Assembly: GCF_964340395.1 (NCBI RefSeq)
Contig: NC_135552.1
Span: forward strand, 21,511,181-21,575,180
From: Glandiceps talaboti
Taxonomy: Eukaryota; Hemichordata; Enteropneusta; Spengelidae
Length of the DNA: 64,000 nucleotides
Direction of reading: 5' to 3'
The translations under genes were made by a program, and so were the position numbers. Under the pieces are notes generated by a model that was not told the origin of the DNA, did no database searches, and saw only the letters and a list, made by a program, of their open reading frames with translations. The number at the start of each line of letters is the position of its first letter. Positions within the stretch are counted from its first letter, which is position 1. Below are positions 1 through 15,000 of this stretch, piece after piece.

Positions 1-54
1 CAAAAAACGGTATTTGGCTAGTGTCAGACAAATATCCTATCTAGTCAGTTGACT

Positions 55-410
55 AGTAATGTTTTGTATAGTGCTTTCTCACACTGTGCCCAACGTGTTT
101 TACAGTTATCACCCCTGGTATGGACCTACAATGGCACAATGACCCTTTATACTACATCAGCTCCCTGGGAGCATGCAATACATGTACACTGCAGCTTCTA
201 CTAGTGCATAGGATTAAAGCATTCACATTGCAACCTTTATCCTATCAGGTCCCCAATGATACAGCTGCGTAGACCGGGGCTCAATCATAGTTTAAAACTT
301 GTCCAATGACTTTATAGCCATTCAGAAACAAACAGCAGCGGAGGGGCTCAAACATGCAACTTGCAGATTCCAAGCTGGCCACTCGAACCATTCGACCATC
401 ATGACTCCAT
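55..410 (-). mobile_element. tRNA-derived SINE-like copy
   Basis: Read on the minus strand from about 410: TGGTCGAATGGTTCGAG resembles a tRNA A box, and GTTTGAGCCCC about 50 bp later resembles a B box. Then come GAATGGCTATAAAGTC, CTCCCAGGGAGCTGA, GTAGGTCCATACCAGGGGT and the tail GGGCACAGTGTGAGAAAGC then ACTATACAAAACATT. The same tail words recur at 22740 and 19200. Confidence 0.78.
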
Positions 411-1078
411 GCATTACTATGCACACAGTGGTTTACTTGAGTGATATAGGTCATGAAACTTTACAGGTTTAATTGTACAACAATCGTGCCACAAACCACA
501 AAACTAATTTGATGTAACTCCCACGGGAACTGAAATTATCAACATAAACATTTTACTATATGTATCTAGTGCCATGATGATAAAGTCATGAATATAAACA
601 TGGTATGAAATGACAAGTAATTAATACATAATGTTACTCTACCCTTCACACTGCATTGCACAAAAGAACAAAGAGTGCTCTAATAAACTGGTGTCATTAA
701 TATCATTGGAGCAGTCATTTTGAAATGAATATTAGGCATCAGGAATCATTTTTTTTAATATCCTCTTCAGGGAATCCAGGTACAATGCTTTCAACATTTG
801 ATAACAAAATTTCACATTCTCATATTTATCAAATTTCTTAGAGTTATGTATGTGCAATGAATGTTTCTTGCAAATCTTTAATGTTGGATGGGTGTTATAC
901 AGTGTGTTGTTTACTTGCTACACATTATAATTTTTTTAGTAATGCATTGGTTGGCAGAGTATACCCCACTACAAAAAGAAAAGAATAAAATATTGATGCA
1001 AGTACATAATATGTTGTAATTGGAAAGAAAGCAAAAGATATTTTGAAGTTTTTCTCCACTTTAAAAGGATGATAATGC

Positions 1079-1283
1079 TGTAAATCTGGAAAAAAAATTC
1101 GCTAAAGACTTATTTTTGCTTATTTTACAGGAAAACAAAAATACAAATAAAATAAATAGTGACTAAAATGTCTTCTTTTACTTGCACACATTTGTCCAGT
1201 CTGTTAAATACTAAAAATCAGTCTTTGAGAACTACATGACGACTATAAAACCATAAAATTTCCTAGTTTTACCGGATTTTACA
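1079..1283. mobile_element. MITE-like family B, copy 1
   Basis: Ends TGTAAATCTGG and CCGGATTTTACA form short inverted repeats. Internal words GTGACTAAAA, AATCAGTCTTTGAGAACTA and AAAGACTTATTTTTGC are shared with the other two copies. About 205 bp, non-coding. Confidence 0.82.
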
Positions 1284-2737
1284 ATTGAAGTTGGAGAAGT
1301 CCCATAAGTATCTGGTTGAAGGGAGACAGTCTTGGGACATATTAAGAAAATGCCCTATACATACATTGTACATGTACTGATACCACCCAAATCATCCTCA
1401 GACATCTACCTGAATCTTGGCCTAAAGAGGCTATCATGCCCATAATATGACTATTAGAAACTCACATGATTACTCAAACTCCTTTCATGTGTCTTGGCTG
1501 AGACACATACTAGTTTCAAGTGTCAAAGGTACGTGGCAACAACCTATTAATATTGTAATACATCCCTGACGAGACGTCACCCACATTTTTGGATTCACTT
1601 CTCAAAAAATCTTCTTCTTTTTGTTTTGATAAATTGATATTTATACACATTCTTACAGTTGTTAACATTTCATTCTTCATTCATATACTAAAACTGTCAC
1701 CAGATAAGACGTTACCTTTACACTTTCTCAAAAAATCCCCGCTTTAATAGTAGATAATGTAGTAATCTACTCACCGATAGTAGCCGGTACATGTTTTCCA
1801 ATGTAACTGAAGCACCTCTCAACAATAAAACTGTGTGAAGAAAAAGACGGATAATATATCACATCGAGACTGCATGGCACCATCAAGCACACTCAAGATA
1901 ATTACTAACACTACAAGAATTTTACAGCTTACATCTTTCTTAAGAAGGAAATCTACTTATAATGTGCTAAGATTTCTTAATAGCACATTTCAAGATGCTG
2001 TAGTCCCGGTAACCATGGCCACTTGAAATATTGAAATTTGAGCAATCCAAGTTCTGTCACCACATTTAATGCATTGTCAATCAATAAATTTTGCTGTAAG
2101 GACTCGAAAAAAGAAGTTGAAATCTATATTTTTCTCATATTACGTCTACAAGAGTCTGGTTGCATGTATATATTAGGGGTCTGTCTTACTGATGTGAGTC
2201 TCTGAATTGGCGTTTCTCTGTCATCAACTGTTGAAGGACTGTAATAAGTTACATGTACATACAGCTATTAGCAATTTATACATTGAGATGTAACAGCTGA
2301 AGAACCACAATTTACATGAGATGTCACATTCTGGTTGCATGCTACGCGTCAATCACACATATTCCTTTTTTTATGGTTAAACTATACAGAACACATTGTT
2401 TCACTATACATACACATATTCACAGCTTTGACTCTGCACACAGGAATGTTACTAAACACAAAGTAAACACATAAACTACAAAAACACTACAACCTTGTAC
2501 ACAATTATAGTAATAGGGATGGTGTGTCATGAGTGTTGAAGTAGTGATGGGGTATTATCTTATGAATTCCATAGTAGTTACCCAAAAGCAACACACACGC
2601 ATGCATGCACACAGGCAAACATGCACACATAAACATATACACATACAATATCATGCACAGACACAACACACAAGTGCATGGGCATGCAAGTGCACACAAA
2701 AACACACACATACGCACCTGACACCCCCACCTGCCAC

Positions 2738-2742
<5 letters not shown>

Positions 2743-2769
<27 letters not shown>
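2743..2769. repeat. (CA)n microsatellite
   Basis: Thirteen or so CA units, with further CA-rich imperfect sequence from 2590. Short open frames here on both strands are artefacts of the repeat. Confidence 0.97.
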
Positions 2770-2946
2770 TACTCACAACACCTCATCCTTATTAATAACA
2801 TATGAAACATTCATCGAAGTCTAAACGAACTGAAATCAAAGTATAAGAATATGTGTGAGTGCATCCACATGCAGCTCTCGATCATTTCAAAATGACAACT
2901 GAGAATACACTATTTTGCAAATTCCATGTCATAAAAAAAGTCTTAC

Positions 2947-3051
2947 CAGGCATAGCGACTGTTATCTTTAGCTTGGAAACATGTCTTGCTTTCTAAGTCT
3001 ATAATTTCAGGAGTAACAATCTCTAATATCAGGTCAATAACCGGTCTTGTT
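2947..3051 (-). CDS. Integrin alpha exon 13: start of thigh domain
   Basis: 105 bp, residues 361-395 plus two bases. Acceptor ...accttatcAG, donor GTAAGA, phase 2 in and phase 2 out. It starts TRPVIDLILEI, matching ARPVITVNAGL, the first thigh strand of alphaV. SKTCF follows, and the exon ends in a split codon TG, probably the partner cysteine of C385. The next exon should be on the minus strand before position 1; I did not find it in 1-2946. Confidence 0.95.
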
Positions 3052-6000
3052 CTGATAAGGTAAAAGACAAAAATAATCATAAAGTTGAGTAGGAATTACA
3101 TTTAGAAACATAAAGAGATATCACTGATTTTCTTTGTTAACGAGATGAAAGTACGAATGCAATGAGATAGTATCATCAGAGACTACCACAGACAAGACAA
3201 TAAGTTGTCAGTATTTTCAAAGGTTCGTCACTGTACAATGTAGTTGGACTGATTGCAGTTCTTATGACAATTAGCTCAGGTACTTTCAACTAAAAAAACT
3301 CACAGATGTACCATTCTTATGACAGAGTTTATCCTTGTGAAATCAAGTGATATGATATGATATGATTGATATGATTTTATTTGGGTAAAAATTTATACAA
3401 GTACATATTAAAATACAAGGATAAAAAATCACCGAGGATAACACATAAAAGTATTTTTAAAAACACTTATTTCCAATGTGGTCCTCATAGGGGTATTCAA
3501 AACGCCATGGCAACAATGATATAACAACAACAAACAAACAAACAAACAAACAAACAAAATATAAAAGTGTCTGCAATATGATGTAAGCATTTGTTCAAAG
3601 ATGAAGTTTGCTGTTTCAAATGTTGAAGAACAGATCACTGGGATGTGTACATGTACATAATTTATACATTGTACATGTATCATACAGTGTTAACTAACTA
3701 TACAACAACAACATTTTGCATGAATTTTTTGGAAAAGCCCAATTATTAAGATAAGTGGTAAATACCAGTTAAACCTAGTAAGTTTTATGAATGGGGAAAT
3801 ATTTGGTAAGTGTTATCAACATGTGAACTGAAATAAAGGAAAGTTAATCGAACAATGAGAGACTCATGTTTGAACTGTAAAACATGGCTTTGTGTGATGT
3901 ATATTTGTAATTGTTAAAAAGTTCTTTATCATAAAGATTACGAAGATTGCGGAATTGTTAGATGTTTTATTAAACCTAGTTTTATTTATACTGTTCTTAA
4001 AAAAAGATGTTTTCTCAGGTAAAGGGAAAGCAACATACTGAAACAAACTGCAAAGAACAAATACAAATGCCACAATAGTACATGTGAGACACCAACCATA
4101 TTGACTGATGACACTACATGCATATATGTTCTATAGCTATTATACAGTGTAAATTTTGATTTAAAAAACACAGACACATGTCCATGTGTTGCATCAACTA
4201 CTACTGCACTATAGTTTAACCTATCCATTCCCATGTAGTGTTTATAGATTATTTTCTGTATGATTCATGAAGTTTACAGCTCCAGGTAATTTCTGAAACC
4301 ATCGATCAAACCTATGCACTCGCTGACAAGATATGTGATCATTTAAGACACCTTTATGTCATGTTGAATATAATATAACATCCAAATTACCAGTGAGTGA
4401 ACTCGTCATGAAATGAACACCATTCAGGACAGAGGGACTGAATTGAATTCAATAGCAATTATATGATAAACTATTTTTAGGTTGAATGATTGTTCCACAG
4501 ACAATGCAAGCTGAGACCAGGGTGTCATTTATCACAGTTTCTATTGTTTATTAGAAAAATGATATATTTGTTGGTATGTTCTGTGCATTGTAAACGGAGG
4601 ACAGATGTATTTTATGTGTACCATCAGTTACAGTCTGTATGCAAATGAGGTGGCTGCAGATGTCTGGCTGTATATATATAATGTATTTGCTGAGGTTAAC
4701 CTCAGACCATATTGGCTGTGGTAATACCCTACATATTATGAACTACAAAATAGTTTGTTAATTAAATTATGTGCACAGAGATTTGACATGCCTTTTTCTA
4801 TTCAAACATTCTTTCATACAGGAATCAGTTCTTTGTTAATTCTATATATTTTTCTGTGATGCTTGGATGAAATGTATACATACAAGTACTAAAATAAGCT
4901 GGAATCAATATCAGGCCATTAATTATTTGATCAAAAGCTTATCACAAGTATGCTATGCTACATACAGCCAGTTACTTAGATTCTGTGGAGGGTTGGAGGG
5001 AGGGGGGGGGGGGGTATATTTATTTGTTTCTACCTCATGGTATAAAATGAAATCTACTGATGAATAGAAAAACCAAATGGATATATGACAAGGAATAACT
5101 TAACAGGTTCTAGTATATTATGAAGATGAAAATATCAAAACCACGACTGAAAGGAATAGCAGCATTATATATTCTACAAAAATATGATACAGTTACAGTG
5201 AATTTGACATGTACTTACCACTATAGAAACAAAACTGGGTATGCAAAAGAGTTATTATTTTTTAAGAAATTTGAATCTATTTGAATTTATTCGTTATCGT
5301 GTAACTATATAGTTTGTTAAATTCCCCTTATTTATGTACCACGGTTACATGTTAATGACATGTGCAATCTCACATTGGCTAGTGGTCTAAAAGTCACTAT
5401 GTTGGAAATGAAGCTAAAAGATAGACTAGGAAGAAGTACATTTGAATTCAAGCTCGGTATTGAACAATAGTACCTGATGACCCATCCTGTCCACCACAGA
5501 CACCTTGTAACCAGTGTGTGATTTCCCGCCTTGTTCAACAGTTGATTGTGAAATCACTCCGACTACAAACCAAACAAGTGGACTGAATACTAAGTATTCC
5601 TGTTACAGATTTATTTTGTTAATTTTATATTCAGATCGATGTATGTTCTTTCCGGCATATGTCATACAATTCACTGGTGACCACTGTTCTGTATTAATAT
5701 GTACTTTCTTCTAAGAATTTCTGAATAACTTAACATTCTCGCAAGAGGCCTTCCAAGGACATAGATCTTTAGAAATCTACACAACATTTAAGACACTCCT
5801 TAGAAAATTCTATTTTTGTATTCAACTCTACGGTTTATGTTAAATCTTCAGTCCTCGAGACATTTCTTGAAAATGCAATTTTTATATTCACTTGCAGATT
5901 TATGTTCAAATGTTGTCATACTTGGAATTCAAAATACATATAAATGTATGAATGAGAATGACATAAAGTTTCTATTCAGCTCACAGCTATAAATTCATTA

Positions 6001-9000
6001 ATTCTCATTTTGTGTTTATAAAACAGAACAGACATAATCTGGGTCTGTTGAAAACCCTTGAGGAGATAATATATGGACTATAAACGTAAATCATGAAAAT
6101 ATTGATAATTAAACAGGACATCAAAATAATATGATATAAAACTGCTAATCTTTCATTAATATGCTAATGACACTGTTTTTAAAGATGTAATGCTACAACA
6201 TTTTTGTGTGCTGTGTAAGTATACTGTCATCGCATTGACTACCTTTATCAGCAGTTTTCTTAATATTCACATACGTGTACCGTAAACTTTGCTTCTAGCT
6301 ACTTGTGTTTATCTTCGGTGGCACTTTTCAAGAAAAATCCATCAGATTAAAATCGATGAGGTTGTGTCAGGCAACAAACATATCTAATGAATTCAAGCCA
6401 ACAGACTAAGATGTATGTCATTGGAAAGATATCATCATTTTCCCAAAAGGTTAACATCTTTAACACGCAATGCTGCAAGAAATGGCTTATAGAAGAAGCC
6501 ATCTAGAAAATGTACTGAACATTTCTCAACAAAATTAAAGATGAGAAAAGTGTACACTCCAAACGGACAAATACAACTGGCATATCATTTCTCAGGTTTA
6601 AAAAAATATCGAATTAAACTTAATATATGCATTTGGACTTATTTTACACCATAAATTAAAAACTGGATATTTTTCCTATTGTATATTATACAATATATAT
6701 TACCGTGATTACAAAGAACTGTGTTTTTACTTTACTCTAAACATAGAAAAACCTAGTTTATTCATTGTTGTAAACAAATTATGAACACTTTCCAGTTATG
6801 GTATGTTTCTTAATGTTTAAAAGAAATCACATGACATCAATGGCAATGTACCTCAAAGCCTGAGAATGAAATTAGCGAAAAAGATAATGTTTCTGGCATG
6901 TACTGAATTTGAAGTACTTCAAAGAGTGAACAGATAGAAACTGATTCACTACAGCTGTTAATTATTAATTATTCTGCTTCACAGATAATAAATTTTCATT
7001 CTTATAAATTTTAATGCTACAATTTACTCCATCTTAGTTTACTTAGCAAAGAAATTAGTTTATTCAAATATCATCAACTTGTAATTAAAGCATAGTTCAA
7101 TCCATTTTGGAGAAAACTCACAGTGTGTGTGTTTTAGTTGACAAGACAAACAGATGAGGTTATTTGTACATCATCATTGTGTAATAACGGAAGCACAGTT
7201 CAATACATTTACAAGGATGACCGAGTGCACATACTGTTTGCATGAACAAGTTTACAAGGCAAATAAATAATTCTGTAAATCATAGTTTGACTGAAGCATA
7301 TTCGTTTTTTTTTCCATTCCAAAGAATGTTCCTGATTCAACACACAACACAGTGCACGTTATAGATACGTGGCATTACAAATGAGTTGATTTGTATGTCT
7401 TCAATTTGTTACCGAACCAAAGTTTTAATTTACTTCCATGGAACACTCACAGTGCAAAAACTCGAAACAGATTTTAAACTAGTTTGACACAACAAATGGA
7501 GGAGTTTTTGAGATAGCACATCTTGAAATTGCAAGTCACGAATACTTTTAATGCATTTCCACACTACATTTACATGTACAATGCAACACATTCTTTTCAC
7601 ATTTTACTTTACACTTCCAACATATGGGTTTACGTTGTATGTGATGTGGTCATAATAGTGTACCTACGTCATGAGCACTGAAGTCTTGAGGGATGCTCAC
7701 TGAAAGCTTACTAGTAACACATCGAACAGTCACGACTTCATTAGCACGCAATAATTTCGTAACTCGACCAAACCTTAATGCATTTCAAGGGAAGGTTCAC
7801 TGTACGACACACTCTGGGCATTCGTTTGAAAACCGCAACATGCTTGTTTCAACAACCATGAAATTGCTACACAATGACCTAAATTCTGTAATTCTCAAGA
7901 GTTTTAGCTACATGATTCGTCAAACATTTAGACTTCTTACAGAACACATGAAGTGTCTTTAATTAATTTCTCCAATATTCCCCTGAGTACATCAAAAAAC
8001 ATATATTAAATGGATTACAAAGTTAATTTTTTGTTAAGATTTAAAAATTCATAAATTTACATCATTACAGTAACAAAACATGCCAGGATTATAATAAATA
8101 AACTACCCAATGACATATATCAGACATGTATAAAATTTTGCTGCTGACATTTTTTGTTCACTAAATGTCTGCTAGGAATGAGATCATTCCCTGCTATACT
8201 GAAGATGGAATTTCCCTGTTTTGTAGCCAAGTAATGTTTTACTTTCGTTTTTGGTCACTTACATTGAGGTTTTAACTTGACATTTATCTCTCCTATTAAG
8301 ATGATGAATCAAATTAGTTATTCGGTATATTATTCAGATTTTCAATTGCACAGTAGGCACCACTCTCATTTTTGAAAGGGAAAGGATACCCTGTGAATTC
8401 AGATTTAAAATGAGGTAAAATACTTTGGTTTCATTATATTAACTTTCCAAGTTGAAAATGGCATTGATCATTATTACAATGTGGGGGAAGTGATGTACAG
8501 GCCTTCCTACGCAACATCCTGTTACACGTGTTGTCAACGGCTTGCATTATACTTTACAATAACAACAGAAACAGTGGACAACACTTTAACAGCAGTTCCC
8601 TGGTGAGGTCCAATTTCATCTAGGTTCTGATCAATGCCAGCTCCATACTGATAAGTGAAAATGAGTGAAACTAAGGCATTTCATCTTGTTCAACATCCAA
8701 GTTTTTAGGTACACTTCCCATTTAAAACCAACAGTAGACCTGCTTAAAACTGTACTGATATACTCTATTGCATCAGAGACAAAAAATACATACTGTGTAC
8801 ATCAAAAACCAAAGCATTCAACTACTAGATGGTAATATTATGTCTTTGTAATGTGAAGAGTTTAAGTCTGCATGTTAACGTTCTCAATTTCACTGTTCAT
8901 GCTGTGCAGTATGTGTGTTTGCTCATTTCATTAAATCAGCTTACAGCAAGGTTAAGTGTAAGGTGGTTCACTTTCAATTATACAATTGAAACCATACACA

Positions 9001-12000
9001 AACAGTGTCAATTATATTCCAATCAATATACATTTCAATCAGTTTCAATGTCATTGTAAAACTGTTCTGTGGTCACACAGGAAAAATGTCTTGTTTAACT
9101 TCCCACTGTTACACTAATACTAAAACACAATAAGCATTTTTACATATTAGCTGTCAAAGTATTCATGGCCATTCATACTTCCCACCGCAATTATAGAAAT
9201 TTATACCATATATACTGTAAAATCAGACCTGAATACAAAATCTGCAATGATTTGAACAGATCAATAAATTACTGAAATCACAGCAAATTTCTTCGTCAAA
9301 TATTTTTACTGATGTGGCCAAAAGTTAATTTGCATGTATTAGTGCAACAGAGTTAAATGAAATATTCAACTTACTTTAATAACACTGCTTGATCGGATTC
9401 ATAAGATCCAATTAACAGATCTGAAAACAAACAAATTGAAGAAAAATAGAATTTGTAATTATTACTCAGTTGTCATACTAAAAATTGAAAGTACAAATAT
9501 GCCGGATATTACATTCGTTACTAAAAATATGTGATCACTATAGTGATTTTAATATAAATATATTGGAAAATATTTTCTAATCCACCGAAGCTTGCATTCC
9601 CCTTTCTACTTTGCCTGTTAAAGAGTGTCTTTGTGTTGTCAAATATGAAGATTCATTGGTAAATACAATATGCACTCTAGTGGCAATATGCCTGTGAAAG
9701 TTTGCCTCAAGTGATGCCATATATGGTGATTCACTCACCAAATATGGCAAACACAGTACACTAGACTTGGCAATAGGCCAGTGAAAGTTTGCTGTACTTC
9801 CAAATATGGAGATTCATTCACCAAATATGGGAAGCACTGTTTTTGTCTACCGAGGTCATTGTATCAAATTTCCACAGTCCATCTAATATTCATTTGTACT
9901 GACAGTGTTCATGCATTCCTAAGCCTACATGTATAGTACCTTCACAACATCACAGCATTTCACTTGAACAGACAAGGGTTTTTCATTTTATAATCCATAT
10001 CTTTCAATGTCAGATGCAATGGCAACATATGGTATCTGTCATGTATGGTATCTTTGAATGAATAATTAATCCCAACCCTCAAATAACAGGAAAGAAATTA
10101 TTTCCTATGAAAGTCTACATGTGCTAAATCCATATTATCAGAACGAGAGACAGCGAATCAATGAATTTTAATAATGGTGATATTTACAATATAGCTAAAT
10201 CAAAATGTATGAATGAAAATGCTATACCTTAACACAACAGTCATGGCATAAATGTTTTCAAAAAATATAAATACTTGAAAATCAACATATACATATCAAT
10301 ATTTGTGTATCAATTATGACTATCAGTTTGAGAATGAATATTGAAGTTAATAAACCGGACATCATACACATTGTATAAATTCAATATTCTGATGGTATCA
10401 CTAATTAGATGAAAAGCTACCTGTATACATTAAATTTTTCAGATCTACTTCAAAATGTAAATGCACATGCGAAATCTAACTACAATTACTAGTATATACA
10501 CCCTTGGATTGACAGGTTGACCTCAAGTAAAAAACAGTATATATAATAATGTATACTAGTCTATTAGTTTACAATATAGGGCTAACATAAAGTAGTATGG
10601 GTTCACATGATGTCTGCATGTTCATAGAACTGTAACATACAAAATACTATTAATAATGTTGCAATGTGTTTGAGACAGACTTCTTGATTATATATTACAA
10701 TTTGTAAGTAAAACTAATCAAAATGTTTCCTTCTGTACATAATATGATTTACAGAATATCTGATCATAGAACTGCAACATACAAAATTCTATGGTTTTTT
10801 TTTATGTATTTGGGATGGAATTCTTGATAATATACAATTCAGAACCTGACAATTTGTAAGTAAAACTAATCAAAATGTTTCCTTCTGTACATAATATGAT
10901 TTACAGAAAATCTGATCATAGAACTGCAACATACAAAATTCTATGTTTTTTTTTTATGTATTTGGGATGGAATTCTTGATAATATACAATTCAAAACCTG
11001 ACAATTTGTAAGTAAAACTAATCAAAATGTTTCCTTCTGTACATAATATGATTTACAGAAAATCTGATCATAGAACTGCAACATACAAAATTCTATGTTT
11101 TTTTTTTATGTATTTGGGATGGAATTCTTGATAATATACAATTCAAAACCTGACAATTTGTAAGTAAAACTAATCAAAATGTTTCCTTCTGTACATAATA
11201 TGATTTACAGAAAATCTGATCTTAGAACTGCAACATACAAAATTCTATGGGTTTTTTTTTATGTATTTGGGATGGAATTCTTGATAATATACAATTCAAA
11301 ACCTGACAATTTGTAAGTAAAACTAATCAAAATGTTTCCTTCTGTACATAATATGATTTACAGAAAATCTGATCTTAGAACTGCAACACACAAAATTCTA
11401 TGGTTTTTTTTTTATGTATTTGGGATGGAATTCTTGATAATATACAATTCAAAACCTGACAATTTGTAAGTAAAACTAATCAAAATGTTTCCTTCTGTAC
11501 ATAATATGATTTACTGAATATCTGATCATAGAACTGCAACATATACAATTCTATGTTTTTTTTTTATGTATTTGGGATGGAATTCTTGATAATATACAAT
11601 TCAAAACCTGACAATTTGTAAGTAAAACTAATCAAAATGTTTCCTTCTGTACATAATATGATTTACAGAAAATCTGATCTTAGAACTGCAACATACAAAA
11701 TTCTATGGTTTTTTTTTTATGTATTTGGGATGGAATTCTTGATAATATACAATTCAAAACCTGACAATTTGTAAATAAAACTAATAAAATGTTTCCTTCT
11801 GTACATAATATGATTTACAGAAAATCTGATCTTAGAACTGCAACATACAAAATTCTATGGTTTTTTTTTTATGTATTTGGGATGGAATTCTTGATAATAT
11901 ACAATTCAAAACCTGACAATTTGTAAATAAAACTAATAAAATGTTTCCTTCTGTACATAATATGATTTACAGAAAATCTGATCTTAGAACTGCAACATAC

Positions 12001-15000
12001 AAAATTCTATGGTTTTTTTTTATGTATTTGGGATGGAATTCTTGATAATATACAATTCAAAACCTGACAATTTGTAAGAAAAACTTATCTTCTGTACATA
12101 ATAGTATGGTTTACATGATATCTGATTATAGAGCTGTAACATACAATATTCTATGTTTTTATGTATTTGGGATGAAATTCTTGATAATATTATACAATTC
12201 AAAACCTGACAATTTGTAAGAAAAACTTATCAAAATGTTTCCTTTTGTGCATAATAGTATGGTTTACACGATATCTGATCATAGAACCATAACATAAAAT
12301 ATTCTATGTTTTTTATGTATTTGGAACGAAATTCTTGATAATATACAATTCAAAGACAGGCGTTTTGTAAGTAATACATTACTCAGGTACACATTCCCTT
12401 TCCATAGACTATGATTTCATACTAATGTAGTAGCTATAATCATTCCCCCTAGTACCTGTACAAGCTTTATCTTGCATGTGTATAATAGTTGAACAATTAC
12501 CTGTGGGAAAATATAAACATCGTACATCTTCACAATATTATGTGCAAACACTACAAATGTATGTCTCGAAATCATTATTTTATTTGCAATCCCTGCATAG
12601 GCATTTCAAGGAAATCTTTTCTAATATATAACATCAAAGCCGAGATTAATTTGATGAATAGTAAATCAATTCAGCTGGTTGGGTATTGAATACATAATTC
12701 CTCGTCTGTAAAAGATATGCATATTTATCAGAAACAAAGCAGGCAACGTTTCTGAACAAATCGTATTTCAAGACACTGGCCATACGACAGCAATTCATCT
12801 TTTATATTTTGAAGGTATATTTTTCAATAGATTACAACCAAATCTTGGTGACATATAGTATGTTTTTGATACTGTTATAGCCACAACAAACCTGCCCTAT
12901 AAAATAAATCTTGCTTCATTTACACAGCATTATGGGAAGTCATTTGTCGTGATATCAAACATTTAGCATACACTCCGAAAGATATTAAATATTTTATATT
13001 TGACAATTTGACAAATTAGTAGGCATGCAATGAATCCACAATAACTGCCAATATTTTATTTTTTTATTTTTTTGACAGATTTAAATCACATTACGTTGTG
13101 GAGAATTAGGTATGTTCCCACTTGATACGTGTTTTTACTCAGACATTTAATACATGTATTGTATACAAAATGGCTTCAACTAATAAAATAGGAATTTGAA
13201 GTTTCTTGAACTGAAGGATACACTGAAAAATACAGTGAAGACAAAAAAGTGTTATTAATATAACTTAAAATCATTCTTTAATTAACAATTATGTATCAGG
13301 ATTTTTAAGAGATAAAAAAAAAATTCCTATATTTTTGGCGACTATGTGGCAACAGTAGGAAAGTGTTTTGTGAATAATGAATAGTGGGTCAATTTGTTGA
13401 CAAAGACTGAAGTGTGCAGTTGTGTTTAGGACAAAAGTTAAATTCAATATTATGGTTTACCATCAAACACAAGAAGAGAATATTTTGTTTATTATATTCA
13501 TTTATAAGAGTCTTCTTGACTGTAATGTTAAACAAATCCAGCAGCAAACCAAAATCCTGGCTGTTTTTCTAAACTCAAGACAGGGCACCACAACCATCGT
13601 TGCAAACCACAGCCTCTTAAAGCACGTCCACTTTAACGGGACCATCAAAATGTGCTGTAATTTCGAAGTGTAGCGCAAGACTCTGGTTTGCGAGAATGAC
13701 CACAGCAAGATTTGTACAAATAAATCATGAATATTTACCAATCTCACTTTAATTACCTTTGCATGATTTTGAAAAATGAAGCGTGGTTACATTTGAAATT
13801 ATGTGCCCTTTGGGCAGAGTTTTCAAACGTTATTTTCAGCGACTACAGAAAAATAATATGGGATGTCTCATCTAAAAAAACATTAGCACATTTTGAAAGA
13901 CATGTATGCAACAGCTGTTCAAAAACGAATAAACGAGCTTGTTACTGTGTTGCCAAAACCTTTTGACGTACGTATATACGTAAATGGCTATACGTGACTT
14001 TTCAGCCAACGCTACACCCACTGGCTTATATAAAACAATGTGAACCTCAACCGATGTAATCCTGTCAACTCCATATGGCATCATATATCTGTTTCATGTA
14101 CAAGATTAACAAAAAAAAGCTTTTATCTAGTATTTGGAAAATCCTGTTTGATTCTGACTACACTAGTATTGGGTTACATCAGCCTTACGGCAAAACGTGT
14201 CACAAGACAAGACAAAGATTTGGTAGAGTAAGCTTAACTGATAAATAAGTAATACATGCATGCAATATGACTCTGTTTTCAAATATGAAAACCTTGAATT
14301 TTGCCTGCAGCTCAGTACAAGAGACATGAATAATTAACAACACCATGTAAAATAATATTTCAGAACGTTAACGCCGTCAGTTTATGTGGGCGAGTTGAAG
14401 GCTGCATTTTGTTTAGGTTGGGTGGATTCAAGAAAGTGGGTGATTGAAGATAATTCACTGCATTGTTGCCTAGGAAGTTTGAATGTACGTGAAACTCATA
14501 GTGAAAACTTTATGTGTCAATTTCATGTGGATGAACGGAATTAGTGATTATTATATGTAATAGATTATAGTAGTGACTCAATAACATCTATGCCACCATC
14601 AAAAGAGTTCAATCATATTATGGATGTAAGCAATTTCAACACCCCACCCCACCCAGTATGAATTGTACTGTATTTATGAATTCATGTCTTTGGTTTCACT
14701 TTTTGGGGCTCCCCAATAGCATAAAACCTCGCAGCTGCTTAAGAGATTTTCTCATTTGTCACAGTAGAATACGAAATATCACATTTTATTAGTAATTATT
14801 GGAAAATTTGTAATTTGCCTAATACCTTTCTCGGAATAATACTATAATAATGCATTTGAAAAATCCCAGTATGAAATATTAATTTCAAATTGATAAAATA
14901 TTTAGAATCTACTGACCATCAAGTGAACCCAGTAACTAATATTCTCCTAGATTATAGAACTCAACTTGAAACATATGATAAAGAAAATTAATAAATCCCT

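Larger units (their letters stand above)
1..2946 (-). other. Intron downstream of exon 13 (partial)
   Basis: Begins on the gene strand with donor GTAAGA. It holds a (CA)n tract (2743-2769), MITE family B copy 1 (1079-1283) and a SINE-like copy (55-410). I looked for the next thigh exon (expected to begin with the last base of a Cys codon) and did not find a convincing one. Confidence 0.65.

Noticed and set aside
10570-12390. CRISPR-like array
   Set aside because: Units are contiguous 152-bp repeats without distinct spacers, in an animal intron.
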